From: Alviniconcha marisindica
Lineage: Eukaryota; Mollusca; Gastropoda; Provannidae
Assembly (NCBI GenBank): GCA_018857735.1
Contig: JABMCL010000750.1
Location: 32,501 to 96,500 of the forward strand
Length of the DNA: 64,000 bases
Direction: 5' to 3'
Below the pieces are notes generated by a model. It made no database searches. It was not told where the DNA came from and saw only the letters and a program-made list of their open reading frames with translations. Positions 24,465 through 37,421 of the stretch are shown here, in pieces. A program made the position numbers and the translations under genes. Within the stretch, counting starts at the first letter, position 1. Each line of letters opens with the position of its first letter.

Positions 24465-24499
<35 letters not shown>

Positions 24500-25330
24500 A
24501 TACGTTCCCATTTCAAACAGTTCAAAGAATGTGTAAGCGCTCAGGAACTGTGCAGGTTAGGTGCTCTAAGTACCCGTTGTTATTATTATTTGACATGTCT
24601 TAAGTTTTATTTTATTATTGTGATCATCAGTGCACTACGGAAATCTCAGTTTGTTAAATGACTGCATGCATGGATGAACAGGAATGTGCCTTACTGGCTC
24701 ACATTCACTGATGCATGTACAGGCATGCACACAGTTACCCGCTCTGTATCTGTGGCAGGCATCGGATGAAAGGAGATGCCACATTGTGGGTACCGGGTAC
24801 AGACCATGCAGGTATCGCCACCCAGGTTGTGGTGGAGAAGATGCTGTGGGCACAGAAGCAACAAACCCGACACCAGCTCGGTCGAGACAACTTTGAGTCT
24901 GAGGTCTGGAAGTGGAAGCAGGAGTAAGTTCCCCTTTTTTGCCAAATTTTGAAATGAAAACTAAACAAGGTTTTCTGATTTATTTTCATTCATTTTCTTT
25001 AAAATTGAGAGCCATCTGCATGCATCTGCGTGTATATTATGATATTTGTCTTTGCTATAGTGGTATGGAAATCTGTATTGAATGATTTGTGGTGTATGAT
25101 GACAATGCTGACTGCTGTCATGTAAAAATATGGCGCTGTTCTCTTATAGGAAAGGGAATGTGATAGAAGAGCAAATGAAGTCTTTGGGCTCCTCATTTGA
25201 CTGGAGGCGTAACTTCTTCACTTTGGATGAGGTAACTGCTGTTTGTAAATTATGTGCAACATCATGTAAACCTCAGCTTTGCTGGAGGGGATGATTGGGG
25301 GGGGAGGGGGGGGGGGACTAGGTGTGTTTG

Positions 25331-25399
<69 letters not shown>

Positions 25400-25923
25400 T
25401 TAATTGGGAATTGAAAATTTTGCTCATTTGTTTTCCACAAGGCAAGTCAGCTACAGAGGAGTAGAGTAGTACTACCAACCATACCTGGTTGATCAACTCC
25501 TAAAGCTAGTGGAATTTCCACAGAATTTTGCAAGCGGCAACGTGCTGCCTCCAGCTTCTTCTGGTGCTCTCTTCCCATAGAATATTTACTTAAAGATTTT
25601 ACTTTTTAACATGATTTTCAGTTGTTTGTGTCCAGTAATTTTGCTTCACTAGTGAAAATCATAGAATTTTTAAGGATCAGTTTTAGCAGTGAAAAATGCA
25701 GCACCTAAAAAGCGTCTTATGTACGCCAGTGTCATGTCGGCTTGTTGAGTGCTGCATTCAGTCCCTATGTCTGCAGAGACTTTCCAGAGCAGTGACAGAG
25801 GCGTTTGTTCAGCTGCACGAGAAAGGGAGAGTGTACCGTGCAAAGCAGCTGGTGAACTGGTCCTGCAGTCTGCAGTCATCCATATCGGACATTGAGGTTA
25901 ATAGTGTGTGTGTGTGTGTGTGT

Positions 25924-25966
<43 letters not shown>

Positions 25967-28900
25967 GCGTGTGTGCAAGCATGTATGCATCTGTGCATGC
26001 ATGTGTGTTTGTGCAAGCATGTTTGTGTGTGCATGTGTGTGTGTGTGTGTGCGTATGCATCTGCTTTGATGTTGCAGGTTGACAGTGAGACTCTGGTCTA
26101 GTGCTAGGTGTCATACAGGTGTGATGTGTAAGGTGCTCATGTTGCAGGTAGACAGTGTTACAGTGGAGGGTCGTACCAAGCGCCAGGTGCCAGGCTATGA
26201 GGACGGGGTGGAATTTGGCATCCTCTCCTCCTTTGCCTACCCTGTGGAAGACTCAGGTGATCCTCATCTTCAGGTTCTTGGTGCATCAGATAGCTCAGGA
26301 TCAGAATTTCTCTTTGAGTGTAGTCCTGGATAGGTATTCCATAGAACAGTATTAAAAAATCCTGTCTCATTTTATTGCCTTCTGTTTTGTGCATGTTTCA
26401 CTTTATGTGTTTGTTTTTTATTTGTTCAGTATGCTCCAATTCGATTAATTCATCTTCCAGTGAATAAAAAAAAAAACATGGTTTTATCCTTCTTGATGTG
26501 TTCTTCAGTTTTTGTCAACATTTAATTGGTTACATGTCAAACTGAATGGGCTCCATTTCCACTGCTGACTGACAGATGAAGAGATCCTGGTTTCAACGAC
26601 ACGCCTAGAAACCATGCTGGGTGACACGGCTGTAGCGGTCCATCCGGAGGACCCACGCTATGCGCATCTTGTTGGGCGCAGGGTTCGACATCCACTCTGT
26701 CACAGATCCCTGCCCATTATTGCTGACAGCTTTGTGGACAGGGACTTCGGATCAGGTGAGCTTTCTGATGAGTTTGTTGACAGCTTTGTGGATAGGGACT
26801 TTGGATCAAGTGAGCTTGCTGATCAGTTTGTTGACAGCTTTGTGGACAGGGACTTTGAATCAGGTGAGCTTGCTGATCAGTTTGCTGACAGCTTTGTGGA
26901 CAGGGACTTTGGATCAAGTGAGCTTGCTGATCAGTTTGTTGACAGCTTTGTGGATAGGGACTTTGGATCAAGTGAGCTTGCTGATCAGTTTGTTGACAGC
27001 TTTGTGGACAGGGACTTTGAATCAGGTGAGCTTGCTGATCAGTTTGCTGACAGCTTTGTGGACAGGGACTTTGGATCAAGTGAGCTTGCTGATCAATTTG
27101 CTGATAGCTTTGTGGACAGGGACTTGGATCAGGTGAGCTTGCTGATCAGTTGGAACTCTGACAGCTTTGTTGGCAGGGACTTCGGATCAGGTGAACTTGC
27201 TGATCAGTTTGCTGATAGCTTTATGGACAGGGACTTTGGATCAAGTGAGCTTGCTGATCAGTTTGCTGATAGCTTTGTGGACAGGGACTTTGGATCAGGT
27301 GAGCTTGCTGATCAGTTTGCTGACAGCTTTGTAGACATGGACTTCGGATCAGGTGAGCTTGCTGATCAGTTTGTGACAGGGACTTCAGATCAGGTGAGCT
27401 TGCTGATCAGTTTGCTGACAGCTTTGTGGACAGGGACTTTGGATCTGGTCAGCTTACTGATCAGTTCAAACTCTGACAGCTTTGTTGACAGGGACTTTGA
27501 ATCAGGTGAGCTTGTGGATCTTTTCGAACTGTACCCTTTTGTAAGGGTGAGCTCAACAAATCTCCTTTCTAATAGTGTAGGTGTTTAATTAACTCAAGTA
27601 TAGTAGATAAGATGGCTTCCCCAGGGGTGACTATGGTTGAATATGTGTAAATTCCTGAATGTCTCTGTGTCTGTTTTATTTTTGGTTTTAGTTTTGTTTA
27701 TATGTTAAATCTGCCGCATGGTGCACAGAAATTCAAGTGAGTGTCATTGCTGACAGCCTGACTTCAAAACGTGAAGGTTGAAGAATTTATAGGTAAATTA
27801 AGGTATGGTGTAGTTGTTCAGTCTTTTGACTGTTCCATTAGTGATTTAGTTTTGTTGGTGAGAGTACAGGGCTTAATACTGTTTTAATGTTTTTCTTTGG
27901 CATTGCAAATTGAAACCAAAACATGATGATAAAATGTCAGGAAGGTGTAAATGGAGGCAAAATTAAATGAAGAAAAAGAAGTGCTGAAGTTTGATGATGT
28001 GCCATTTCAAAGGCTTTGTCACCACTCATGGTACAAGCATCCATGCTGTTACAAATCATTTCTTAGCAGTATTTGTGAGTAAATCAGAAGACACATCTCA
28101 ATTGTCAATTTTGATTTCCCAGGAGCAGTGAAGGTCACACCAGGTCACGACCCAGTGGACTTTGAGGTCGGCCGCAGACATGACCTGCCAGAGCTGAGCA
28201 TTCTGGATGATGAGGGCAAGCTGTGCGGAGATGTGCCACGACTGTTTGATGCTCTGCCGCGCTTTGCCGCCAGGGTGGCGGTGAGGGCAGCACTGACAGA
28301 CCTTGGGCTGCACCGTGGTGAAGTCGATCATACCATGGTGCTTCCTGTCTGTAGGTGGGTTCCTTAGCCTGCGTTAGCTACTCGTACAGGCAATCGATGC
28401 TGCACCTGATTTTTGTTTGTTGGTTGTTGTTTTTTGCTGCTGACATCTTCACTGGCTGACTGGTGGTTATTTGGTGGTGGGGGTGGGGGGTGGGGGGGGG
28501 GGATTTGGAGAGATTGAGGGAAGCGAGGGGTTGTGAGATCTAACAGCAGTGCTTGAAATGACTGAATATAAAATTGTGTCTCTGATGAGACAGGCTAGCA
28601 CAAATAAGATCACAGAGCAGGTTAGGTGACATGTTCAGTCGATCAGAGGATGTGGGTGTGACATGTTTCAGTCAGTCAGGGGATGAGGGTGTGACATATT
28701 TTAGTTAATCAGGGGATGTGGTGTGACATGTTTCAGTCGATCAGGGGATGTGGTGTGACATGTTTCAGTTAATCAGGGGATGTGGTGTGATATGTTTCAG
28801 TCAATCAGGGGATGTGGTGTGACATGTTTCAGTTAATCAGGGGATGTTGTGTGACATGTTTCAGTCAATCAGGGGATGTGGTGTGATATGTTTCAGTCAA

Positions 28901-29370
28901 TCAGGGGATGTGGTGTGACATGTTTCAGTCAATCAGGGATGTGGTGTGACATGTTTCAGTTAATCAGGAGATGTGTGACATGTTTTAGTCAATCGGGGGA
29001 TGTGGTGTGACATGTTTCAGTCGATCAGGGGATATGGTGTGACATGTTTCAGTCGATCAAGGGACATGGTGTGACATGTTTCAGTCGATCAGGGGACGTG
29101 GTGTGACATGTTTCAGTCGATCAGGGGACGTGGTGGAGCCCCGACTGAAGGAGCAGTGGTTCCTGAGCTGTCAGCAGATGGCCCACAGGGCTGTTCAGGT
29201 AATCATCACTGTCAGGGTCTTTCATGTGCTCTAATTCTTTTATCTGCTGATTCTCCTGTCGAGCATATGGCCCATTACAGCTAGAGCAAAGAACAAAAGA
29301 ATCAACACACACACATGCATGCATGCCCGAGCACATACACACACACACCCCCCCCACACACACACACACA

Positions 29371-29417
<47 letters not shown>

Positions 29418-30761
29418 TCTCTCTGTCTCTGTCTCTGTCTGTCTGTCAGTCTGTCTGTCTCTCTCTCTATGTGTCTCTGTCTCTGTTTATAGTAACCATG
29501 TCTCGTCATGCTTTGGTTTACAGACTGTACAGAGAGGAGAGCTGTTTATTGTAAGCATGTCTTGTCGTGCTTTGGTTTACAGACTGTACAGAGGGGAGAG
29601 CTGTTTATAGTAACTGTGTCTTTGGTTTACAGACTGTACAGAAGAAGTAACTGTTTATAGTAACCATGTCTTGTCATGCTTTGGTTTACAGGCTGTACAG
29701 AGGGGAGAGCTGTTTATAGTAACCATGTCTTGTCATGCTTTGGTTTACTGGCTGTACAGAGGGGAGAGCTGTTTATAGTAACCATGTCTTGTCATGCTTT
29801 GGTTTACTGGCTGTACAGAGGGGAGAGCTGTTTATAGTAACCATGTCTTGTCATGCTTTGGTTTACAGGCTGTACAGAGGGGAGAGCTGTTTATAGTAAC
29901 TATGTCTTGTCATGCTTTGGTTTACAGGCTGTACAGAGGGGAGAGCTGTTTATAGTAACTGTGTCTTTGGTTTACAGACTGTACAGAAGAAGTAACTGTT
30001 TATAGTAACCATGTCTTGTCATGCTTTGGTTTACAGGCTGTACAGAGGGGAGAACTGAAGTTTTCTGCACCTTACCATGAGGCTGTGTGGTTTGAATGGC
30101 TGACCAAAGTCAGGTGAGTTGACTGCAGTGGTGATAATGATGTTCAAAACACTTGGACGGTTCAAAGGAATTATTTTCTTTAACACAAAAAAAAGCAATG
30201 TTAAGAAAACAACCATTTTTATGCTTTGTGCGTTTTGACCTTTTTCCTGGACGTTGACAGTCAGCTCTGTTTCAAGCATTTTTTATGAGAATTAGGATCA
30301 GTGCACAGCTGTCTTCTTTCTGAATAATTACAAATTGTGTGTGACTTTGTAATAGGATCAGTGTACCGCTGTCTTCTTTCTGAATAATTACAAATTGTGT
30401 GTGACTTTGTAATAGGATCAGTGTACAGCTGTCTTCTTCCTGAATAGTTACTGTTTGACTTACAATGCCAAGTGACTTTATAATAGGATCAGTGTACAGC
30501 TGTCTTCTTCCTGAATACTAATTGTTTGGCTTACAATGCCAAGTGACTTTATAATAGGATCAGTGTACAGCTGTCTCCTTCCTGAATAGTTACTGTTTGG
30601 CTTACAATGCCAAGTGACTTCATAGAGCAGCAGAGGTACACACCCAGTTCCCAAAGACAGGTAAGGAGACCTCCAGGGGTCATTGGAAATTGTTTAACTT
30701 CTACAGTCCTGGCTTTAAAGAAACTTGTACTTGCAAGAATTGACTGGAAATGGATATATAT

Positions 30762-30827
<66 letters not shown>

Positions 30828-32355
30828 TGTGTACATGTATACATATGGGAAATAAAAGGTTATTATTTTCTAGGCAGTGCGTTTATGTCAGAATGTGATA
30901 CTTATGGTTTTGTTTGCTGAACTGTATGTAAATGGTTTTTGTCAGGAGTTGTTTGTACAGTGCAGTGAGTTTAACATGTATGTTATATGTGTATTTATGT
31001 ATGTGTGTGAGTAATGTGTGTGAGTGTGTGTGTGTGTATATGTATACATATGGGAAAAAAGGTTATTGGTTTCTAGGCAGTGTGTTTATGTTAGAATGTG
31101 ATACTTATGGTTTTGTTTTGCTGAACTGTATTTAAATGGTTTTTGTCATGAGTTGTTCGCACAGCGCAGTGAGTTTAACTCTGGTTAGAGAATGACGCTT
31201 TACAAGAAGTGTCTATTATTACTGTTTCTCAGGGACTGGTGCTTATCTCGCCAGCTGTGGTGGGGCCACAGAATTCCTGCGTACAGATTTCTGGTAAGCA
31301 CCAGCATGCACCGTGTTAGCTGTGTCATTGTGGGGCTTGTAAATTATCCTGGGATCTTTGTGAATGATATAATGTTAACAGTATATAACACTCAAACATC
31401 ACTTAGTGTTTTCGATAGCAGTGAGTTGTTTTGTGAATGATATAAAGTTAATGATCCAACATTAGTTTGTGTGACGAATACTGGTGAGTTATTTTGTGAA
31501 TGATGTAATGTTAACAATCCAACATCACTTTGTGTGGTGAATACCGGTGAGTTGCTTTATGAATGGTATAATGTTAATACTCCAAGAACAGTGTGTGTGA
31601 TGAATACCGGTGAGTTGCTTTGTGAATGATCCAATGTTAACATTCCAACAACACTTTGTGTGACCAGTACCAGTGAGTTGTTTTGTGAATTTGAAGAGCA
31701 TGCAGGTTTGGTTGGGGGGGGGGGGGGGGGGGGGCAGGAGTGGAGGGTGTTGAGGGGTATGCATGCAGGTTTGATGCATTTTGTAACTGAGGCTCTGCAC
31801 CAGGGATCATCTTCATGTTTCCTGCGTCCCCTATGTTCAGATTGGGGGGGGGGAGGGGGGGTCAAGTGCAGGTTTGATACATTTTGTAACTGAGGCTCCA
31901 CAGCAAAGAGCATCTTCATGTTTCCTCGTCCCCTGTGTTCAGACAGAGGGGGGTGAGGTCTGGCTGGCGGCCAGAAGCGAAGCAGAAGCTGTCAGCAAGT
32001 TCAGCAAACTGTATCCTGACCGCAAATATCACTCTTTCACACAAGGTACTTGTTGCTAGTTTCGGAGCACTGAGCGAGGTCGTGTGTTTTCTGTCTTCGT
32101 TTCTCTGTTCCTGCTCCGCCCCTACCCCTGTTTGGCTGTTTCAGTTGTTGATGTTACCCTGCCTGACCTTCCCCCTGCTATTACGTTCTTGCTGTGCACC
32201 TGTGTGTGTGTGTGTGTGTGTGCGTGTGTGTGTGTGTGCGTGTGTTTGTGTGTGTGTATGTGTGCATGTGCATATGCATGTGTGTGTTTGTGCGTGTGTG
32301 TGTGTGCATGTGTGTGTGCATGTGCATATGCGTGTGTGTGTGTATGTGTGCGTGG

Positions 32356-32395
<40 letters not shown>

Positions 32396-35300
32396 ATGTG
32401 TGTGCATGTGTGTGTGTATATGTGCATATGCGTGTGTGTGTGTGTGTGCTTGTGTTGTGTGTGTATGTGTGTGTGTGTGTGCATGCGTGGCATGCATGTG
32501 TGCAGGTGTGGTGCATGAGGAATACAATACTATGTTTATACATTATTATTTAAGGTTTTATGTCTACAGATTTGTTGATCTCCTTCTTCTTTTTCCTTTT
32601 TATTTAAAGTCTTTTCACATCATCTCTGAACTGTACACTTCCTGTTTCCATGCAAATGAACTCCTGACCAAGGAGCACTCCTCTTTGAGTCCACTTCTGC
32701 TGGATTTTCAGAGTGGACTTAAAGTTTAAGAAAAGGTGCACTGTTGTACTTATAGAGAGGCACCAGCACTTCATTGTTATTACTTGTTGTTGTTGTTGTC
32801 TTTTCTCTCTTCTCTGTTTCATTTTGCCACATTTGCATTACCAGCAATGAGTTTTTGTTTATGAAGTGTGTGAACATGTGTTGGAATGAGTAAACAACTG
32901 CTGGTGAGGTTGACAGAATAGAACGGATGTTGGGAAATGTGTTGGAATGAGTAAACAACTGCTGGTGAGGTTGACAGAATAGAACGGATGTTGGGAAATG
33001 TGTTGGAATGAGTAAACAACTGCTGGTGAGGTTGACAGAATAGAACGGATGTTGGGAAATGTGTTGGAATGAGTAAACAACTGCTGGTGAGGTTGACAGA
33101 ATAGAACGGATGTTGGGAAATGTGTTGGAATGAGTAAACAACTGCTGGTGAGGTTGACAGAATAGAACGGATGTTGGGAAATGTGTTGGAATGTAAATGC
33201 ATTTCTGCATCTCATTTTTTTTTTTTTTTTTTTTTTTTTCTCTCTCTTTTTTTCAGATGAAGACGTTTTAGACACATGGTTTTCATCAGCATTGTTGCCA
33301 TTTTCTGTCTTTGGCTGGCCAGATGATGTAAGTGTGAGCTGTCCAGTTGTTTGGTGAATGTAACTGCCAGATGATGTAAGTGTGAGCTGTCCAGTTGTTT
33401 GATGAATGTAACTGCCAGATGATGTAAGTGTGAGCTGTCCAGTTGTTTGATGAATGTAACTGCCAGATGATGTAAGTGTGAGCTGTCCAGTTGTTTGATG
33501 AATGTAACTGCCAGATGATGTAAGTGTGAGCTGTCCAGTTGTTTGATGAATGTAACTGCCAGATGATGTAAGTGTGAGCTGTCCAGTTGTTTGATGAATG
33601 TAACTGCCAGATGATGTAAGTGTGAGCTGTCCAGTTGTTTGATGAATGTAACTGCCAGATGATGTAAGTGTGAGCTGTCCAGTTGTTTGATGAATGTAAC
33701 TGCCAGATGATGTAAGTGTGAGCTGTCCAGTTGTTTGATGAATGTAACTGCCAGATGATGTAAGTGTGAGCTGTCCAGTTGTTTGATGAATGTAACTGTG
33801 CCAGGTGCATAAGCCATTAACATGATATGTGCTGTTGTTGTGAGTTCATGACAAAGAAATGACCACACACACACACACAAAAATGCATGTGAAACTAGTG
33901 TTTTCATGTTTCCACACTTTTCCTTCAGTGTGTGACACGATAGAGGGTTCCAAGCTGCCAATCACTGAGCAATTTCAGCCAATCAGAATGTTGCAAATAA
34001 AATAATGTTCCGAGTGGAAAGCCTAAAGAGTGTCAGCCATGTTTGGCCCACGAGCTAAAGCATAACAGAGTGAAATTTTGCTTGATTTCAGACATAAGTA
34101 AAATGGCACATATTCATTTCAACAAGAAATGTCTACTGCAGTCAACTGAGGCAAATTAGATTAATTTACCTGCTGAAATCCAACTTAAATCATGCATTCC
34201 ACCAATCAGCACAGGAAAATGTGGTGGCCACATTGAAAGCTTGTGAGCATTGAACTTTGAGAGATAGGTTTGGAGTTAGAGCTCAGAGCAGAAGCCTACA
34301 TGGTTTCACGGTTCAGTAATGAATTTCAGATAAAGGAAATGAGCTTCTACACTAGTTTAGGCTGTGATGAACTACTGTAGTTGATGACTTTTTTTGGCCA
34401 AAAATTTAATTTTTGGGGGCTTTTGGGGCCGGACACGAAGCATTGAATTTTATGCAGGGCGGGGAGTTGGGCCATTCTGAGCATTTGATGACACGAAGCA
34501 TTGAATTTTATGCAGGGCGGGGAGTTGGGCCAGTTCTGAGCGTTTGAGGACACGAAGCGTTGAATTTTATGCAGGGCGGGGAGTTGGGCCAGTTCTGAGC
34601 GTTTGACGACACAAAGGTTGAATTTTATGCAGGGCGGGGAGTTGGGCCAGTTCTACATTTGATGACACAAGCTTTAAATTTTATGCGGGCTTCCTTCTGG
34701 GTTTGCCCGGGCATTGATTTATGCTGGGCTTGGGAGCTGACCTGGGGACACGTTTTTTCCGGGGGGGGGCCTTTACTTAACCCCAGGTTTGTTTTCCCGG
34801 GGGGGGAGTTCTCCCATGTGCTGATGGAGACGGGATGACTTTTTGGGTTTCCCGAGGATGGGGTTGTGTGTGTTTGTGTGTGTGAGAGAGAGTGTGTGTG
34901 TGTGTGGGTGTGTGTGTGTGTGTGTGTGTGAGGTTTCACTTGCAGAGTGACTGACGCTTGCTTGCTGGTCAGCACGAGTCTGCATAATAGTATGGCATTA
35001 TACCCAGCACATGCACATCAGCCTTCAAACAGTTGGCAAAGCAAGCACCTCAGCCACACAGCTTGAACATGCTGGCGTGCTGAGCAGAACCCCGCCCCCT
35101 TGCATGCGCACAGGCAGCAGGAGGGACCACCCTGCGCGTGCTGGGCTGCAAGGACGGAGTGTGACGTGCGCAACGTTTCTTCACAGGTTCTGTTGCATGG
35201 GATCGTGCGTGACGCTCACGGACGCAAGATGAGCAAGTCTCTGGGCAACGTGATCGACCCCATGGACGTCATCAAGGGCGCCTCGCTGGAAGTAAGCTCC

Positions 35301-37274
35301 TTTTTTGTTTGCTTGTCGTTTACTTTGATTTACTCGCATTTTGTTGTTGTTGTAGTTGGGTTTACTCTCATTTATTTGGACCTACTTGAGATGTGGGTGG
35401 CATGTTTATGGGCTTTTTTAAGTGTGCATATAGATGCCCTCTTGAACTGAAGTGAGCGGGTTGTGGTAGCCCAGGAACCCTGTTCATTCATAAATGGATT
35501 TTGGGGTGTTGAATGAGTAAGTAAGTAAACATGGTGCTTGACGTCCACAGAAACCGCAAGGCTTATTAGGGACAAGGAGAAGGCGGGGAAGGGGGTATGG
35601 AGGTGAGGGGAGAGGGAGATTATATACCTATCGCTACACTGTCACCACCAGAATGACTCCTGCATTAAGATGGGCAGTGATGAGAGCCATTTTAATGTTT
35701 CATTAATTGTGAGGGACAAAGTCACAAGACAGCATCCACGAACCACAACCCTTTTAAAGAGAAAGGAGAGCCAAAGTGGTATTGAACCAAGGTCCTTCTA
35801 CTTACCAGCTTAATGCCTTACCACTAGGCCAAACTGACTCATTGACTGAATGACTGTATTGACTTGTTTTTTGCATGCTTCTTCTTCATGGAGAATCAGT
35901 GCCATGGTTTGAATCTGATTAACAAGTGTGCATCCACAAAAGTCCTTTGGATGAGACTTATAAACCGAGGTCCCCCGTGTGCATACGCATGCAAAAAGAT
36001 CACTTATGGACGTTAAAGATCCTGTAGTCCATGTCAGAGTTTGGTGGACTATGGAAACAACAAAATAACCCAGCATGCACTGAAAATGACAGTAATGGCC
36101 AGCTTTGTGGCCAGTGGTCACTAACGGAAGAAGAAGAAGAAGCTCTGATTAACAAGTGTACGACAGTGTCCACTGACCAAGCATTCTCTCCAGGAGCTGC
36201 ACAGCAAGCTGGACAGCGCCAGACTGAGCAAAGCGGAGATCCGCACTGCCCGCGATGGGCAGAAGAAAGACTTTCCTCAGGGCATTCCAGAGTGTGGCAC
36301 TGATGCCTTGCGCTTCACACTCTGCGCCTATGATTTTAAAGGTATGTTAAATTTTTGATTTTAAATTTCTACAGTTGGAGAGTTGGGATGGTGATTGCAT
36401 GAGGGGTGGGTGTCTGTTTGTCAGTGTGTGTGTCTGTCTGTGCATGTGTGTCTGTGTGTGTATGCATGTGTGTGTGTCTGTCTGTGCTTGTGTGTGGGTT
36501 TGTGTGTATGTGCGTGTACATGTGTGTGTGTGAGTGTGTGTGCATGCATGTGTGCACATATGTGCATGTGTAGATATGTGTACATTTGATATGTGTACAT
36601 TTGATATCATGCACCCATGTGTGCATGTGCACATGTGCCTCTTTGCACATGAATGTGTGTTTTTTGTTTTGTCTAGAGTCTTAAAATATGTAACTGCAAA
36701 AATCACAAACACTATTCCCAGGCCAGGAGAATGTTTATACTTGTACAGAGGCGACGTGCACAGGCTTTGATACAAAACATTAAGTAAGCAACATTTTGCA
36801 CAGATGCCAGACTCATCAGCTTTGGTGCAAAACATGTTGAAGTACATTACATAACATGATGTACAGATGCAACATACATAGGCCAATAAAATAAAATAAA
36901 AACATCAGCTTTGTGACAACATCCAAAGATACCAGACAGTGAGACATAGATGACACTATGTATAGATGCAAATGTAGAGGCCTGGGCACAACACATAACC
37001 ATGCACCGTTATATAACAGCGGATGCAGTGCAGATGGATGTGCTGCACACTCGGACACACCGCCTGTTCTGCAACAAGATCTGGCAAGCCTTCCGCTTCA
37101 TACAACAACACCTGCAGGAGGATTTTTCACCACAGGAAACCTACAGTGTATGTTACAATCATTACTCTCTCTCCCTCTTCTTTCTGTCTCTGTCTCTGTC
37201 TCTGTCTGTCTGTCCGTCTGTCTCTTCTGTCTCTCTCTCTCTCTCTCTCTCCTTCTCTCTCTCTCTCTCTCTTC

Positions 37275-37312
<38 letters not shown>

Positions 37313-37384
37313 TCCTCTCTCTCTCTCTTTTCTCTCTTCTCTCTTCTTCTCTCTCTTCTCTTCTTCTCTTCTCTTCTTCTTTCT

Positions 37385-37421
<37 letters not shown>

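Noticed and set aside
26717..27079. Minus-strand open frame with [18 protein letters not shown] repeats
   Set aside because: Antisense reading of the 54-bp exon 9 array.
28616..30036. CRISPR-like arrays
   Set aside because: Units are contiguous tandem repeats with no unique spacers, in an animal gene intron.
32122..32553. Long Cys/Val and His/Thr-only open frames
   Set aside because: Low-complexity translations of GT/CA microsatellites; the same applies to frames at 17146-17543, 49671-49933 and 52452-52755.
33212..33961. Minus-strand open frame with about ten [20 protein letters not shown] repeats
   Set aside because: It is the antisense reading of the 48-bp exon 15 donor array.
35100..35186. 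Missing VMLG...LTG segment of exon 16 just before exon 17
   Set aside because: GTGCTGGGCTGCAAGG looked suggestive, but it needs several indels and is separated by a good acceptor (TTTCTTCACAG), so I do not call it.
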